In this document: positions 35,399-44,932 of the stretch, piece after piece
Position numbering within the stretch: position 1 is the first letter of the stretch
Layout: each line of letters opens with the position of its first letter
Assembly (NCBI RefSeq): GCF_006538745.1
Contig: NZ_BJLR01000030.1
Location: 186,001-250,000 of the forward strand
Length of the DNA stretch: 64,000 nucleotides
Direction: 5' to 3'
Origin: Cellulomonas cellasea
GTDB taxonomy: Bacteria; Actinomycetota; Actinomycetes; Actinomycetales; Cellulomonadaceae
Program-made: the position numbers and the translations under genes
The notes under the pieces: generated by a model
Databases searched by the model: none
What the model was told of the DNA's origin: nothing
Seen by the model: only the letters and a program-made list of their open reading frames with translations

Positions 35399-38347
35399 TC
35401 AGGCCGGGACGACGTTGACCAGGCGCGGCGCCCGGATGATCACCGTGCGGACGTCCCGCCCGGCGAGCGCGCGCTGGACGCCCGGGTCGGCGAGCGCGAG
35501 CTCGCGCAGCGCGTCCTCGGCGATGTCGGCCGGGACCTCCGCGCGGCCACGCACCTTGCCCTGCACCTGGAGCACGCACGTCACGGTGTCCTCGACGAGG
35601 TGCTTCTCCTCGGCGACCGGGAACGGCTCGTGCGCGAGGGACTCGGTGTGCCCGAGCCGCGACCACAGCTCCTCCGCGATGTGCGGCGCGACCGGCGCGG
35701 TCATGAGCACGAGCGGCTCGACCGCCGCACGCGGGACGGCCGGGAGGCTGGTCAGGTGGTTGTTGAGCACGATGAGCTTGGCGATCGCGGTGTTGATCCG
35801 CATCGCCTCCATGTCGGTGCGGACGTCCGCGATGGTCCGGTGCAGCACGCGCAGCGTCTCGGCGGACAGCTCGTCCTCGGTGACGACGAGCGCCCCGGTG
35901 GTCTCATCGACCACGTTGCGCCACAGGCGCTGCAGGAAGCGCTGCGCACCGACGACCGCGCGGGTCTCCCACGGGCGCGACAGGTCCAGGGGACCCATCG
36001 ACATCTCGTAGACCCGCAGCGTGTCCGCGCCGTACTCGGCGTACATCTGGTCGGGCGTGATCATGTTGCCCTTGGACTTGCCGATCTTGCCGTACTCGCG
36101 CTGGACCTCCTGGCCGTTCCACGAGAAGCCGCTCGGCACCGACGTGTCCTCGACCACCTCGGTCGCCTCGACGTACACGCCGCGCGCGTCCCGGTAGGCC
36201 CAGTCCTGGATGTAGCCCTGGTTGAACAGCTTGCGGAACGGCTCACGGCTGCTGACGTGGCCCAGGTCGTACAGCACCTTGTGCCAGAAGCGCGCGTACA
36301 GCAGGTGCAGCACCGCGTGCTCGACACCGCCCACGTAGAGGTCGACGCCGCCGGCGCCGTGCGTGTCGGCCGCGTTGTGGCCGGGGCCCATCCAGTACTG
36401 CTCGAGCGCCGGGTCGACGACCTGCTCGGTGTGCGACGGGTCGAGGTAGTGCAGGTAGTACCAGCACGACCCGGCCCAGTTGGGCATGGTGTTGGTGTCG
36501 CGCCGGTAGGTGCGCGGTCCGTCGCCGAGGTCGAGCGTGACGTTCACCCAGTCCTCGTTGCGGCCCAGCGGCGCCTCGGGCGAGGACTCGGAGTCCTGCG
36601 GGTCGAACGTGCGCGGCGCGTAGTCCGGCACCTCGGGCAGGTTGACCGGCAGCGACGCGTCGGGCAGCGCGATCGGCAGGTCGTTCTCGTCGTAGACGAT
36701 CGGGAACGGCTCGCCCCAGTACCGCTGCCGGCTGAACAGCCAGTCGCGCAGGCGGTACGTGATCGTGCCCTCGCCGAGGCCCTCCGCGACGAGCCAGTCG
36801 ACGATCGTGCGCTTCGCGGCCGCGACGTCGAGCCCGTCGAGGCTCACGGTGTCGTTGGACGAGTTGATGATGGCGCCGTCGCCGGTCCACGCACCGCCCT
36901 CGAAGCCGACGGGCGGCTCGACGGTGCGGACGACGGGCAGGTCGAAGGCCTCCGCGAAGGCGAAGTCCCGCTCGTCGCCGCCCGGGACGGCCATGATCGC
37001 GCCGGTGCCGTAGCCCATGAGCACGTAGTCGGCCGTGAACACCGGGATGCTCGCGCCGTTCACGGGGTTGGTCGCGTGGATGCCGGTGAACACGCCGGTC
37101 TTGCGGCCGGCGTCGGCCTGGCGCTCGATCGCGCTCTTCGCGGCCGACTCGCGCCGGTACGCGGCGACGGCCTCGGCGGGCGACGCGTGGCCGCCCGTCC
37201 AGGCGTCCTTCGTGCCGTCGGGCCACCCGGCGGCGACGTCATCGAGCAGCGGGTGCTCGGGCGAGACGACCATGAACGTCGCGCCGAACAGCGTGTCGGG
37301 GCGCGTCGTGAAGACCTCGACGGACGTGCGCTCCGTACCGTCCGGGCCGGGCACCGGGAAGCGCACGCGGGCGCCCTCGGAGCGGCCGATCCAGTTCCGC
37401 TGCATCGACGCGACCTTCTCGGGCCAGTCGATGAGCTCGAGGTCGTCGATCAGGCGGTCGGCGTACGCGGTGATCCGCATCTGCCACTGCCGCAGCGTGC
37501 GCTGGAACACCGGGAAGTCGCCGCGCTCGGAGCGGCCCTCGGAGGTGACCTCCTCGTTGGCCAGCACCGTGCCGAGGCCCGGGCACCAGTTGACCGGGGT
37601 CTCCGAGACGTACGCGAGACGGTGGGCGTCGACGACGCGGCGGCGGGCGACCGCGTCCAGGTCCGCCCACGACGCGCCCGCGGGGACGCCGCCGATGCCG
37701 CTCGGCACCGGGCGCGCACCGGACTCCAGCGACTCGACGAGCGTCGACACGGGACGCGCGGCACCACGTCCGCCGTCGGGCCGCACGGCGTCGGCGTCGT
37801 ACCAGGACTCGAAGATCTGCAGGAAGATCCACTGCGTCCAGCGCACGTAGCCGGGGTCGATCGTCGCGAACGTGCGTCGGGGGTCGTGGCCCATCCCGAG
37901 GCGGCGCAGCTGGCGCGCCATGATCTCGATGTTCGCCTCGGTCGTCGTGCGCGGGTGCTGGCCCGTCTTGACCGCGTACTGCTCGGCGGGCAGGCCGAAC
38001 GCGTCGTAGCCGAGCGCGTGCAGCACGTTGTCGCCGAGCATGCGGCGGAACCGCGAGACGACGTCGGTGGCGATGTACCCGAGCGGGTGCCCGACGTGCA
38101 GGCCCGCGCCCGAGGGGTACGGGAACATGTCCATCACGAAGAAGGGCCGCCGCTCCGGCTCGGCGTTGCGGCCCTGGGCGTCGGTCAGCGGGCCGGTCGG
38201 GTTCGCCGCGTAGAACGTCCCGCGCCGCTCCCACTCGTCCTGCCAGCGGAGCTCGAGCTCGTCGGCTGCCGCCGCGGTGTAGCGGAACGGCACGTCGTTC
38301 GGCACGGGGGCATCGGGAGCGGGGTGCGAGGGAGCCTGCGAAGTCAC
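35399..38347 (-). CDS. leuS: Leucyl-tRNA synthetase
   Basis: A 982-aa class I synthetase that charges tRNA-Leu. The HIGH motif is [16 protein letters not shown] near residue 80. The editing (CP1) domain lies in the middle. The KMSKS motif appears as KIGKSKGN near residue 755. The anticodon-binding and C-terminal domains complete the chain. The GTG at 38345-38347 is supported by a TAGCCT box ending 6 nt upstream, so the mRNA is probably leaderless; a TTG two codons earlier is the only upstream option. The -10 box lies inside a long hairpin that could terminate the desaturase gene upstream. Confidence 0.97.
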   Translation of the reverse strand: MTSQAPSHPAPDAPVPNDVPFRYTAAAADELELRWQDEWERRGTFYAANPTGPLTDAQGRNAEPERRPFFVMDMFPYPSGAGLHVGHPLGYIATDVVSRFRRMLGDNVLHALGYDAFGLPAEQYAVKTGQHPRTTTEANIEIMARQLRRLGMGHDPRRTFATIDPGYVRWTQWIFLQIFESWYDADAVRPDGGRGAARPVSTLVESLESGARPVPSGIGGVPAGASWADLDAVARRRVVDAHRLAYVSETPVNWCPGLGTVLANEEVTSEGRSERGDFPVFQRTLRQWQMRITAYADRLIDDLELIDWPEKVASMQRNWIGRSEGARVRFPVPGPDGTERTSVEVFTTRPDTLFGATFMVVSPEHPLLDDVAAGWPDGTKDAWTGGHASPAEAVAAYRRESAAKSAIERQADAGRKTGVFTGIHATNPVNGASIPVFTADYVLMGYGTGAIMAVPGGDERDFAFAEAFDLPVVRTVEPPVGFEGGAWTGDGAIINSSNDTVSLDGLDVAAAKRTIVDWLVAEGLGEGTITYRLRDWLFSRQRYWGEPFPIVYDENDLPIALPDASLPVNLPEVPDYAPRTFDPQDSESSPEAPLGRNEDWVNVTLDLGDGPRTYRRDTNTMPNWAGSCWYYLHYLDPSHTEQVVDPALEQYWMGPGHNAADTHGAGGVDLYVGGVEHAVLHLLYARFWHKVLYDLGHVSSREPFRKLFNQGYIQDWAYRDARGVYVEATEVVEDTSVPSGFSWNGQEVQREYGKIGKSKGNMITPDQMYAEYGADTLRVYEMSMGPLDLSRPWETRAVVGAQRFLQRLWRNVVDETTGALVVTEDELSAETLRVLHRTIADVRTDMEAMRINTAIAKLIVLNNHLTSLPAVPRAAVEPLVLMTAPVAPHIAEELWSRLGHTESLAHEPFPVAEEKHLVEDTVTCVLQVQGKVRGRAEVPADIAEDALRELALADPGVQRALAGRDVRTVIIRAPRLVNVVPA

Positions 38348-38355
38348 GTGCAAAG

Positions 38356-38397
38356 GCTACCGGCGCGCAGCGACCGAGGTCGCCGCGCGCCGGTAGC
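38356..38397 (-). terminator. Long hairpin that includes the leuS -10 box
   Basis: GCTACCGGCGCGC pairs perfectly with GCGCGCCGGTAGC (13 bp). After one mismatch, GCGACC pairs with GGTCGC. It lies between the desaturase stop and leuS. One arm contains the TAGCCT box of the leuS promoter (38354-38359 on the minus strand). Confidence 0.65.
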
Positions 38398-38418
38398 CGG
38401 GCGTGCGGGGGCGGAGCG

Positions 38419-39525
38419 TCAGCGCGAGGCGCGCATCTCCGCGACGAGCGGGCACTGGAACGGGTCGCGGGCCTGCAGGCCGACCTCGTTCAGGTAGCGC
38501 ACGACGATCCGGTACGACTGCATCAGCGTCGTCTCGGTGTAGGAGATGTTCTTGTCGGCGCAGAACTGCCGCACCATCGGCTGGACCTTCTTGAGCGCCG
38601 GGCTCGGCATGCTCGGGAACAGGTGGTGCTCGATCTGGTAGTTCAGGCTGCCCATGAACAGGTCGACCGCGCGGCCGCCGGAGATGTTGCGGCTGAGCAG
38701 GACCTGACGACGCAGGAAGTCGATCTTCATCGACGCGGGGACGACCGGCATGCCCTTGTGGTTCGGCGCGAACGAGGCGCCCATGTAGACGCCGAAGATC
38801 CCGAGCTGCACACCGAGGAAGGCGAACGCCATGCCGACCGGGAGCAGCCAGAACACGAGTGCGAGGTAGCCGCCGAGGCGCAGCGTCACGAACGCGATCT
38901 CGACGGGCCGGCGCTTGACCTCGCCGCGGCCGAAGATCGTCTTGACGCCGGAGATGTGGAGGTTGAGGCCCTCGAGGAGCAGGAGCGGGAAGAAGAACCA
39001 GCCCTGACGCTTCGCGAACCAGCCGGCGAGGCCGGTGCGCTCCTTCGTGAGGTTCTCGGTCGTGAAGACCAGCACGCCCGGGTCGATGTCACCGTCGGCG
39101 CCGAGGGTGTTCGGCTTCGCGTGGTGCTTGCTGTGCTTGTGGTTCCACCAGCCGTAGCTCATGCCGGCGTACAGGTTGGCGATCACGAGGCTGGCCCAGT
39201 CGTTCCACTTGCCCGACTGGAAGATCTGGCGGTGCGCGGCGTCGTGGCCGAGGAACATGACCTGGCCCAGCACGATCGCGAGGACCGCGGCGACGACGAG
39301 CTGCCACCACGTCGGGCCGAGCAGGACGAACGCGGCCACGAGGCCGGCGAGCATCGCGGTCAGCACCACGAAGCGGGTCCAGTAGTACGCGTAGCGGCGC
39401 TTCATGAGCCCCGCCTCCTGGACCATGCGGGTGAGCTCGGTGAACTCGCTCACCTGGCGCTCTCGGGGGCTGCGGGCCGTGGGGGCCTCGTCGGGGACGC
39501 GGCCGTCGTTCAGCGTGCTCGTCAT
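38419..39525 (-). CDS. Membrane fatty acid desaturase
   Basis: A 368-aa integral membrane di-iron desaturase. The three His boxes are GHDAAHRQ, HKHSKHHAKPN and QIEHHLFPSMP, the last in the form typical of acyl-lipid/acyl-CoA desaturases of the DesA3 type. Four to five membrane helices are visible. It introduces a double bond in fatty acyl chains and so tunes membrane fluidity; regiochemistry cannot be read from sequence. The ATG at 39525 is followed by a polar 25-residue lead. An upstream ATG would add 18 residues. A TATGGT box at about 39600 is a possible promoter. Confidence 0.92.
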   Translation of the reverse strand: MTSTLNDGRVPDEAPTARSPRERQVSEFTELTRMVQEAGLMKRRYAYYWTRFVVLTAMLAGLVAAFVLLGPTWWQLVVAAVLAIVLGQVMFLGHDAAHRQIFQSGKWNDWASLVIANLYAGMSYGWWNHKHSKHHAKPNTLGADGDIDPGVLVFTTENLTKERTGLAGWFAKRQGWFFFPLLLLEGLNLHISGVKTIFGRGEVKRRPVEIAFVTLRLGGYLALVFWLLPVGMAFAFLGVQLGIFGVYMGASFAPNHKGMPVVPASMKIDFLRRQVLLSRNISGGRAVDLFMGSLNYQIEHHLFPSMPSPALKKVQPMVRQFCADKNISYTETTLMQSYRIVVRYLNEVGLQARDPFQCPLVAEMRASR

Positions 39526-39790
39526 AGAGGGAGCCTCGTGCTCATCGGGGGTGACGCGATGCCCGACAAGGCAGCACATCTGATCAGGTCCAGTTCACCA
39601 TAGCCTGAGACTCTGTGCGATCCGGGGGTTTGCGTCGTCCGTCACGAATGTCCGGTCCGGATCTCAGCAGCCGGTCACCCGGACGAGGACGCCGCGCTGC
39701 TCCCCCGCTCCGCGCGGCGGCGTCCGGTGCCGGACCTCCGTCGCGTCGCAGCACCCGGCGGCCCGGCAGGGCCCGCCCTAGACTCCGGCC

Positions 39791-41776
39791 ATGCCCGACG
39801 ACGTGCCCGGACCCGACGCCCTGCCCGAGCCCAGCGCGACCCCGGCCGGCGCCGCGGCGGACAGCATCCCGGTCCGGGACGCGGGGCCCTCGGGACCGGC
39901 GACGCCGTCGGTCGCGGAGCTGCGCGCCGCCGCCGCGGCAGCACGCGCGGAGGCAGCCCAGGCGCGTGCGGAGGCCGCCGAGGCCCTGGCCGACGCCGCG
40001 CAGGCAGCCGCCGACGCCGCCGAGCACGCCGCCGCTCCCGCCGCGGTCGCGGCTTCGGCCGCCGCTCCCCCGGTGGCACGTCCGGCGGGCTCCGCGCCGT
40101 CGCTCTCGCCGTGGGCGGCCGCGGTCGCCGCGGGCTACCGGTTCGCGGGCGGGAGCGTCCCGCTGGGCGCGCTCGTCGAGGACGGCGTCGCGACGGCGGG
40201 AGCACCCGTCGGGCTGCCGCTCGCGATGATGAACCGGCACGGGCTCGTCGCGGGCGCGACGGGCACCGGGAAGACCAAGACGCTCCAGGTGATGGCCGAG
40301 CACCTCTCCGAGGCCGGCGTGCCGGTGTTCGTGGCCGACGTGAAGGGCGACCTGTCCGGCCTCGCGGCGCCGGGGGTGTCCAGCGAGAAGCTCCTCGAGC
40401 GGACCGCGAGCATCGGGCAGGAGTGGGCCGCGCGCGCCTACCCCGTCGAGCTGCTCACGCTCGGCGGGCTCGGGCAGGGGACGCCGATCCGCACGACCGT
40501 GACCGACTTCGGGCCGCTCCTGCTCAGCAAGGTGCTCGGGCTCAACGCCACGCAGGAGTCGAGCCTCGGGCTGGTGTTCCACTGGGCCGACGCCCAGGGG
40601 CTCGCACTGCTGGACCTCAGGGACCTGCAGGCCGCGCTGGCGTACCTCGTCGGGGACGAGGGCAAGGCCGAGCTGCGCGGGATCGGCGGGCTCTCCGCGG
40701 CCACGGCCGGCGTCATCCTGCGGGAGATCGTCGGACTGCAGGCGCAGGGTGCCGACGTCTTCTTCGGGGAGCCCGCGTTCGACGTGAGCGACCTGCTGCG
40801 GCGCTCGCCCGACGGGCGCGGGGTGATCTCCGCGCTCGAGCTGCCGGCCGTGCAGGACCGCCCCGCACTGTTCTCGACGTTCCTCATGTGGCTGCTCGCC
40901 GAGCTGTTCCAGGTGCTGCCCGAGGTCGGCGACGTGGCCGAGCCGCGGCTCGTGTTCTTCTTCGACGAGGCGCACCTGCTGTTCACCGACGCCTCCGACG
41001 ACTTCCTCACGCAGGTCACGCAGACGGTCCGGCTCATCCGCTCGAAGGGCGTGGGCGTCTTCTTCGTGACGCAGAGCCCGAAGGACGTGCCGCCCGACGT
41101 GCTCGCGCAGCTCGGGAACCGCGTGCAGCACGCCCTGCGCGCGTACACCCCGGACGACGCCAAGGCGCTCCGGGCCGCGGCGCGCACGTTCCCGACCTCG
41201 CCCTACGACCTCGAGGAGCTCCTGACGACGCTCGGGACCGGCGAGGCGGTCGTCACGGTGCTGGGCGAGGAGGGCGTCCCGACGCCGGTCGCGTGGACCC
41301 GGTTGCGCGCACCGCAGTCGCTCATGGCGCCCGCGCCCGCGGACGTGCTGGCCGCCGCGGTCTCCGGGTCGCCGCTCGCCGCGCGGTACACCCAGGCGGT
41401 CGACCGCGAGTCCGCGTACGAGCTGCTGCAGCGCCGGGCCAAGGCGACCGCGCGCGAGCAGGAGGCCGCGGAGGCGGCCGAGCGTGCGGCCGAGGAGGCG
41501 CGCGACCGGGCGTCGGCCGCGCAGCGCGAGGCCGCGGACCGCGCGAAGGAGCTCGAGCGCATCGAGCGGGACCTGCGCCGGGGCTCCGGGACGTCGTCGC
41601 GCCGCTCCGGCGCGTCGCGCGGGTCCGGCGCGTCGCGCGGGTCCGGCGCGTCGCGCGGGTCCGGCGCGTCGCGCCGCACCAGCACGTCGAGCCCGCTGGA
41701 CAGCTTCCTGCGGTCCGCCGGGACCCAGCTCGGGCGCGAGATCACCCGCTCGATCTTCGGCACGCGCCGGCGCTGA
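39791..41776 (+). CDS. HerA-like helicase/ATPase (DUF853)
   Basis: A 661-aa protein. An Ala-rich coiled-coil-like region spans residues 40-100. The ATPase core has Walker A GATGTGKTKT near residue 155, VFVADVKGDLSG, and Walker B VFFFDEAHLLF near 392. A charged coiled coil at about 545-600 is followed by four GSGASR repeats and a Ser-rich tail. Family members are HerA/FtsK-superfamily ATPases of uncertain role. A leaderless promoter (TAGACT ending 6 nt before the ATG) fixes the start. It stands alone. Confidence 0.9.
   Translation: MPDDVPGPDALPEPSATPAGAAADSIPVRDAGPSGPATPSVAELRAAAAAARAEAAQARAEAAEALADAAQAAADAAEHAAAPAAVAASAAAPPVARPAGSAPSLSPWAAAVAAGYRFAGGSVPLGALVEDGVATAGAPVGLPLAMMNRHGLVAGATGTGKTKTLQVMAEHLSEAGVPVFVADVKGDLSGLAAPGVSSEKLLERTASIGQEWAARAYPVELLTLGGLGQGTPIRTTVTDFGPLLLSKVLGLNATQESSLGLVFHWADAQGLALLDLRDLQAALAYLVGDEGKAELRGIGGLSAATAGVILREIVGLQAQGADVFFGEPAFDVSDLLRRSPDGRGVISALELPAVQDRPALFSTFLMWLLAELFQVLPEVGDVAEPRLVFFFDEAHLLFTDASDDFLTQVTQTVRLIRSKGVGVFFVTQSPKDVPPDVLAQLGNRVQHALRAYTPDDAKALRAAARTFPTSPYDLEELLTTLGTGEAVVTVLGEEGVPTPVAWTRLRAPQSLMAPAPADVLAAAVSGSPLAARYTQAVDRESAYELLQRRAKATAREQEAAEAAERAAEEARDRASAAQREAADRAKELERIERDLRRGSGTSSRRSGASRGSGASRGSGASRGSGASRRTSTSSPLDSFLRSAGTQLGREITRSIFGTRRR
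41606..41677 (+). repeat. 18-bp tandem repeat inside the HerA-like gene
   Basis: Four copies with period 18 (units at 41606, 41624, 41642 and 41660; core TCCGGCGCGTCGCGC) encode SGASRG repeats. Copy number could vary between strains without frameshift. Confidence 0.85.
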
Positions 41777-41876
41777 GGCGTCGCTCGGCGCCTCGGCCCG
41801 CCACGGACCGGGGTGCGGGTCGGCGCGCGCGCGGCAGCGTGCGGCGGGTCGGCCGCGAGGTCGGCGGCTCGGCGGC

Positions 41877-43199
41877 TCAGCGCGCGGCGGGCTCGGGTGC
41901 GGACGTGCCGCCGACCACGGCTTCGTCGTGTGCGGCAGGGTGACCGGCCGCGGCGGGCGCAGGCGTGCGCCCGACCGTCACGACCACGACGAGCCCGACC
42001 AGCGTGAGCCCGGCACCGACCCACGCGGGTGCGAGGTAGCCGAGGCCGCCCGCGATGACGAGCCCGCCGAGCCACGCGCCGCTCGCATTGCCGAGGTTGA
42101 GCGCCGAGTGGCACAGCGCGGCGCCGAGCGACGGCGCCGCCGGGGAGACGTCCATGAGCCGGGTCTGCAGCGAGATCCCGAGGATCTGCGACGCGACGCC
42201 GAGCGCGACGATCGACGCGACGGCCAGCACGGGGTTGCGGCCGGTCAGCCCGAGGGCGCACAGCACGACCCCCGTGCTGACGAAGCCGACGAGCACGGTG
42301 CGCAGCACGGCCCGGTCGGCGAGGCGTCCGCCGACGAGCGTCCCGACGGTCATGCCGACGCCGAACAGCGCGAGGACGAGCGGCACCGTCGCCTCACGCA
42401 GGCCGGTGACCTCGGTGAGCAGCGGTGAGACGTAGGAGTAGACGGCGAACATGCCGCCGAAGCCGATCGACCCGGCTCCGGCCGCGATCCAGAGGCTGCG
42501 GTTGCGCAGCGCCGCGAGCTCGGTGCGCACGCTCGTGCCCTCGCTCACGGGCAGGCCGGGCGTCCAGCGCAGCAGCGCCCCGAGGGTCACGAGCCCGAGC
42601 ACGCCGACGAGCCCGAACGCGAGCCGCCAGCCGAGCTGCTGGCCGACGACCGTGGACAGCGGGACGCCGACCACGTTCGCGATCGTCAGGCCCGCCATCA
42701 TCATCGACACGGCCTGGCCGCGGCGCTCGGCCCCGGCGACGTGCGTGCCCATGACCGCACCGACCCCGAAGAACGCGCCGTGCGGCAGCCCGGCGACGAA
42801 CCGCGCGACGACGAGCCAGCCGAGGCTCGGGGCGAAGGCGGCGAGCACGTTGGCGGCCGTGAACGCGGCCATGAGGCCGAGCAGCAGCGTGCGGCGGTCG
42901 ACGCGCGCGGCGAGAGTCGTCAGGAGCGGGGCGCCGACCACGACGCCGAGCGCGTAGGCGGTGATGACCCAGCCGGTGGTCGGGATGCTCGCGCCGAGGT
43001 CGCGCGCGACGAGCGGCAGGAGGCCCATCGTCGCGAACTCGGTCGTGCCGATGCTGAAGCCGCCGAGCGCGAGCGCCAGGAGCGCGGGGCGCGTGCGGTG
43101 CGGACGCGGAGCCGCAGCGCCGGCGGCCGGGGTGACGCCGGGCGCCGTGGGCGGCGCCGCGGCGGAGGCGGGCGGCGCCGTGTCGAGCAGGTGGTCCAC
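41877..43199 (-). CDS. MFS transporter (drug-efflux DHA1 type)
   Basis: A 440-aa protein with twelve predicted membrane helices. The opening LALGGFSIGTTEFATMGLLPLVARDLG and the loop VDRRTLLLG are typical of the AraJ/CmlA-type subgroup that exports drugs or sugars. It has a short Ala/Pro-rich N-terminus. The GTG at 43197-43199 has GAGGAGC upstream. A 14-bp palindrome 55 bp upstream may bind its regulator. The frameshifted mntR frame runs into this gene without a stop; I take the internal GTG as the true start. Confidence 0.9.
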   Translation of the reverse strand: MDHLLDTAPPASAAAPPTAPGVTPAAGAAAPRPHRTRPALLALALGGFSIGTTEFATMGLLPLVARDLGASIPTTGWVITAYALGVVVGAPLLTTLAARVDRRTLLLGLMAAFTAANVLAAFAPSLGWLVVARFVAGLPHGAFFGVGAVMGTHVAGAERRGQAVSMMMAGLTIANVVGVPLSTVVGQQLGWRLAFGLVGVLGLVTLGALLRWTPGLPVSEGTSVRTELAALRNRSLWIAAGAGSIGFGGMFAVYSYVSPLLTEVTGLREATVPLVLALFGVGMTVGTLVGGRLADRAVLRTVLVGFVSTGVVLCALGLTGRNPVLAVASIVALGVASQILGISLQTRLMDVSPAAPSLGAALCHSALNLGNASGAWLGGLVIAGGLGYLAPAWVGAGLTLVGLVVVVTVGRTPAPAAAGHPAAHDEAVVGGTSAPEPAAR

Positions 43200-43253
43200 G
43201 GGTGCTCCTCGGATGGCGTCCGGGAACCCGTGGTGAAGGGCGCCCGATCTGTG

Positions 43254-43267
43254 TCGAATCGATTCGA
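43254..43267. promoter_or_regulatory. 14-bp palindrome upstream of the MFS gene
   Basis: TCGAATCGATTCGA is a perfect palindrome, AT-richer than its surroundings. It lies between the mntR end and the MFS start. The central-CG form fits LacI- or TetR-type operators. Confidence 0.55.
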
Positions 43268-43315
43268 TCTCGCCGAGCGCAACTCCGTCGTCCACTGCGG
43301 TGATGTACGGCCAGG

Positions 43316-44024
43316 CTACCCCGCCGGGGCGGGGACCAGCCAGATGGCGCCCGCGCCGGCCTGGCCGAGCTCGACCGCCCGCTCCTCCCCCGGCTCGCCG
43401 TCGAGCGGTGCGTGCACCTGGACCGCGACGACGCCGGCCGCGGCGCGCAGCGCCACGACGTGCACCCGCGCGTCGAGCACGAGGCCGACGGACGCGAGGT
43501 AGCGCAGCAGCTCGGGGTCCGCGTCGGAGATGCGCGCGACGACCCAGTCGCCCCCCCTCGAGCCCCCACAGCACGCGCGCTGCCGGGCTCGGGACCGCGC
43601 CGTCGCGCGTCGGGATGGGGTCGCCGTGCGGGTCGCGGGTCGGGAAGCCGAGGCGGGCGTCGATCCGGTCGACCAGCAGGTCGGAGACCGCGTGCTCGAG
43701 CACCTCGGCCTCGTCGTGCACCTCGTCCCACCCGTAGCCGAGCTCGTTCACGAGGAAGGTCTCGAGCAGGCGGTGCCGGCGCACCATCGCGAGCGCGTGC
43801 GCGCTGCCCGCCTCGGTGAGCTCGACGGCGCCGTAGCGGGCGTGCGACACGAGCCCCTGGTCGCCGAGCCGGCGGACCGTCTCGGAGACCGTCGAGGGCC
43901 CGACGCCGATCCGCTCGGCGAGCATCTTGGTCGTGACCGGCGCGTCCGACCACTCCTGCGCCGACCAGATCACCTTGAGGTAGTCCTGCGCCACGGCGGT
44001 CAGCGCGCTCGGCTCGGGGCTCAC
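43316..44024 (-). pseudogene. mntR: MntR-type (DtxR family) manganese regulator with 1-nt frameshift
   Basis: The first frame, from GTG 44024, encodes the winged helix (AVAQDYLKVIWSAQEW, STVSETVRRLGDQGLVSH) and dimerisation domain (LLETFLVNELGYGWDEVHDEAE). First-site residues are Asp in AQDYLK and E-x2-EH in EVLEHAV. This is the MntR rather than DtxR/IdeR pattern, hence Mn sensing. After VLWGLEG a run of seven G (43551-43557) shifts the frame. Removing one G restores GDWVVARISDADPELLRYL and the FeoA/SH3-like domain to a TAG at 43316; total length then is 235 codons, normal for the family. The GTG overlaps the permease stop. It may be real decay, phase variation or a sequencing error. Confidence 0.8.
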
Positions 44025-44932
44025 GGCGCCAGCCTAGGCGCGACGAGCTCGCGTCCCGGCGCGGCTCCCGCACCTCGCTCGCCGTCCCGGGAGGTGCGCG
44101 ACGAGCGCCGCAGCAGGCCCGTGCGCGGCGCGAACGCGTACGCCGCGGTGAAGACGATCCCCTGCGCGACGACGACCATGCCCGCGCTCGACGCGTCGAG
44201 GTAGTAGCTCGCGTAGAGCCCGACGACCGCGCACGCGCCCGCGAGCACCGGCGCGATGACGAGCATGCGGCTCATGCGCTCGGTCAGCAGGTACGCCGTC
44301 GCGCCCGGGATGATGAGCATCGCGACGACGAGCACCACGCCGACCGCCTGGAGCCCGACCACGACGGTGACCGCGAGCAGCCCGAGCAGCAGGCCGCCGA
44401 GCACGCGCGGGGAGATCCCGACGGCGTGCGCGTGCGTGCGGTCGAACGCGTAGAGCGTGAGGTCCCGGCGCTTGAGCACGAGCACCGCGAACGTCAGGAC
44501 GCCGAGCCCGACGACCTGCGCGATGTCGACGTCCGCGACGCCGAGGACGTTGCCGAACAGGATGTGGCCGAGGTCGACCTGGCTGGGCGTCGTGGAGACC
44601 AGCACGATGCCGAGCGCGAACAGCGTCGTGAAGACCACGCCGATCGACGTGTCCTCGCGCAGGCCCGACGTCTCGCGGACGAGCCCGATGAGCGCGACCG
44701 CCCCGACCCCGAAGACGAGGGCGCCGACGGCGAACGGCAGCCCCACGAGGTAGGCGAGCACCACGCCGGGCAGCACCGCGTGCGCGACGGCGTCCCCGAG
44801 CAGCGACCAGCCGATGAGCACGAGCCAGCACGACAGCAGCGCGCACACGACCGCGGCGACGCCGGTCACGAGCAGGGCGCGCTGCATGAACTCGTAGCCC
44901 CAGGGCGCGGCGAGCCAGTCGAGCACCGTCAT
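44021..44932 (-). CDS. Manganese/zinc ABC transporter permease
   Basis: A 303-aa ABC-3 family permease with eight to nine helices. Typical blocks are SCWLVLIGWSLLGDAVAHAVLPGVVLAYL (in part: GDAVAHAVLPGV), DLGHILFGNVLG and AMLIIPGATAYLL. It forms the channel for divalent metal import. Its ATG overlaps the ATPase stop (ATGA), and its stop overlaps the mntR start (GTGA). The presence of an MntR-type gene in the operon argues for manganese. Confidence 0.94.
   Translation of the reverse strand: MTVLDWLAAPWGYEFMQRALLVTGVAAVVCALLSCWLVLIGWSLLGDAVAHAVLPGVVLAYLVGLPFAVGALVFGVGAVALIGLVRETSGLREDTSIGVVFTTLFALGIVLVSTTPSQVDLGHILFGNVLGVADVDIAQVVGLGVLTFAVLVLKRRDLTLYAFDRTHAHAVGISPRVLGGLLLGLLAVTVVVGLQAVGVVLVVAMLIIPGATAYLLTERMSRMLVIAPVLAGACAVVGLYASYYLDASSAGMVVVAQGIVFTAAYAFAPRTGLLRRSSRTSRDGERGAGAAPGRELVAPRLAP

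Noticed and set aside
41877-44024. A 715-residue fusion of a DtxR-type regulator with an MFS transporter
   Set aside because: The join arises only because of the 1-nt shift in the G7 tract. The part between the two domains is out-of-frame Arg-rich sequence, and the MFS gene has its own start and ribosome site.
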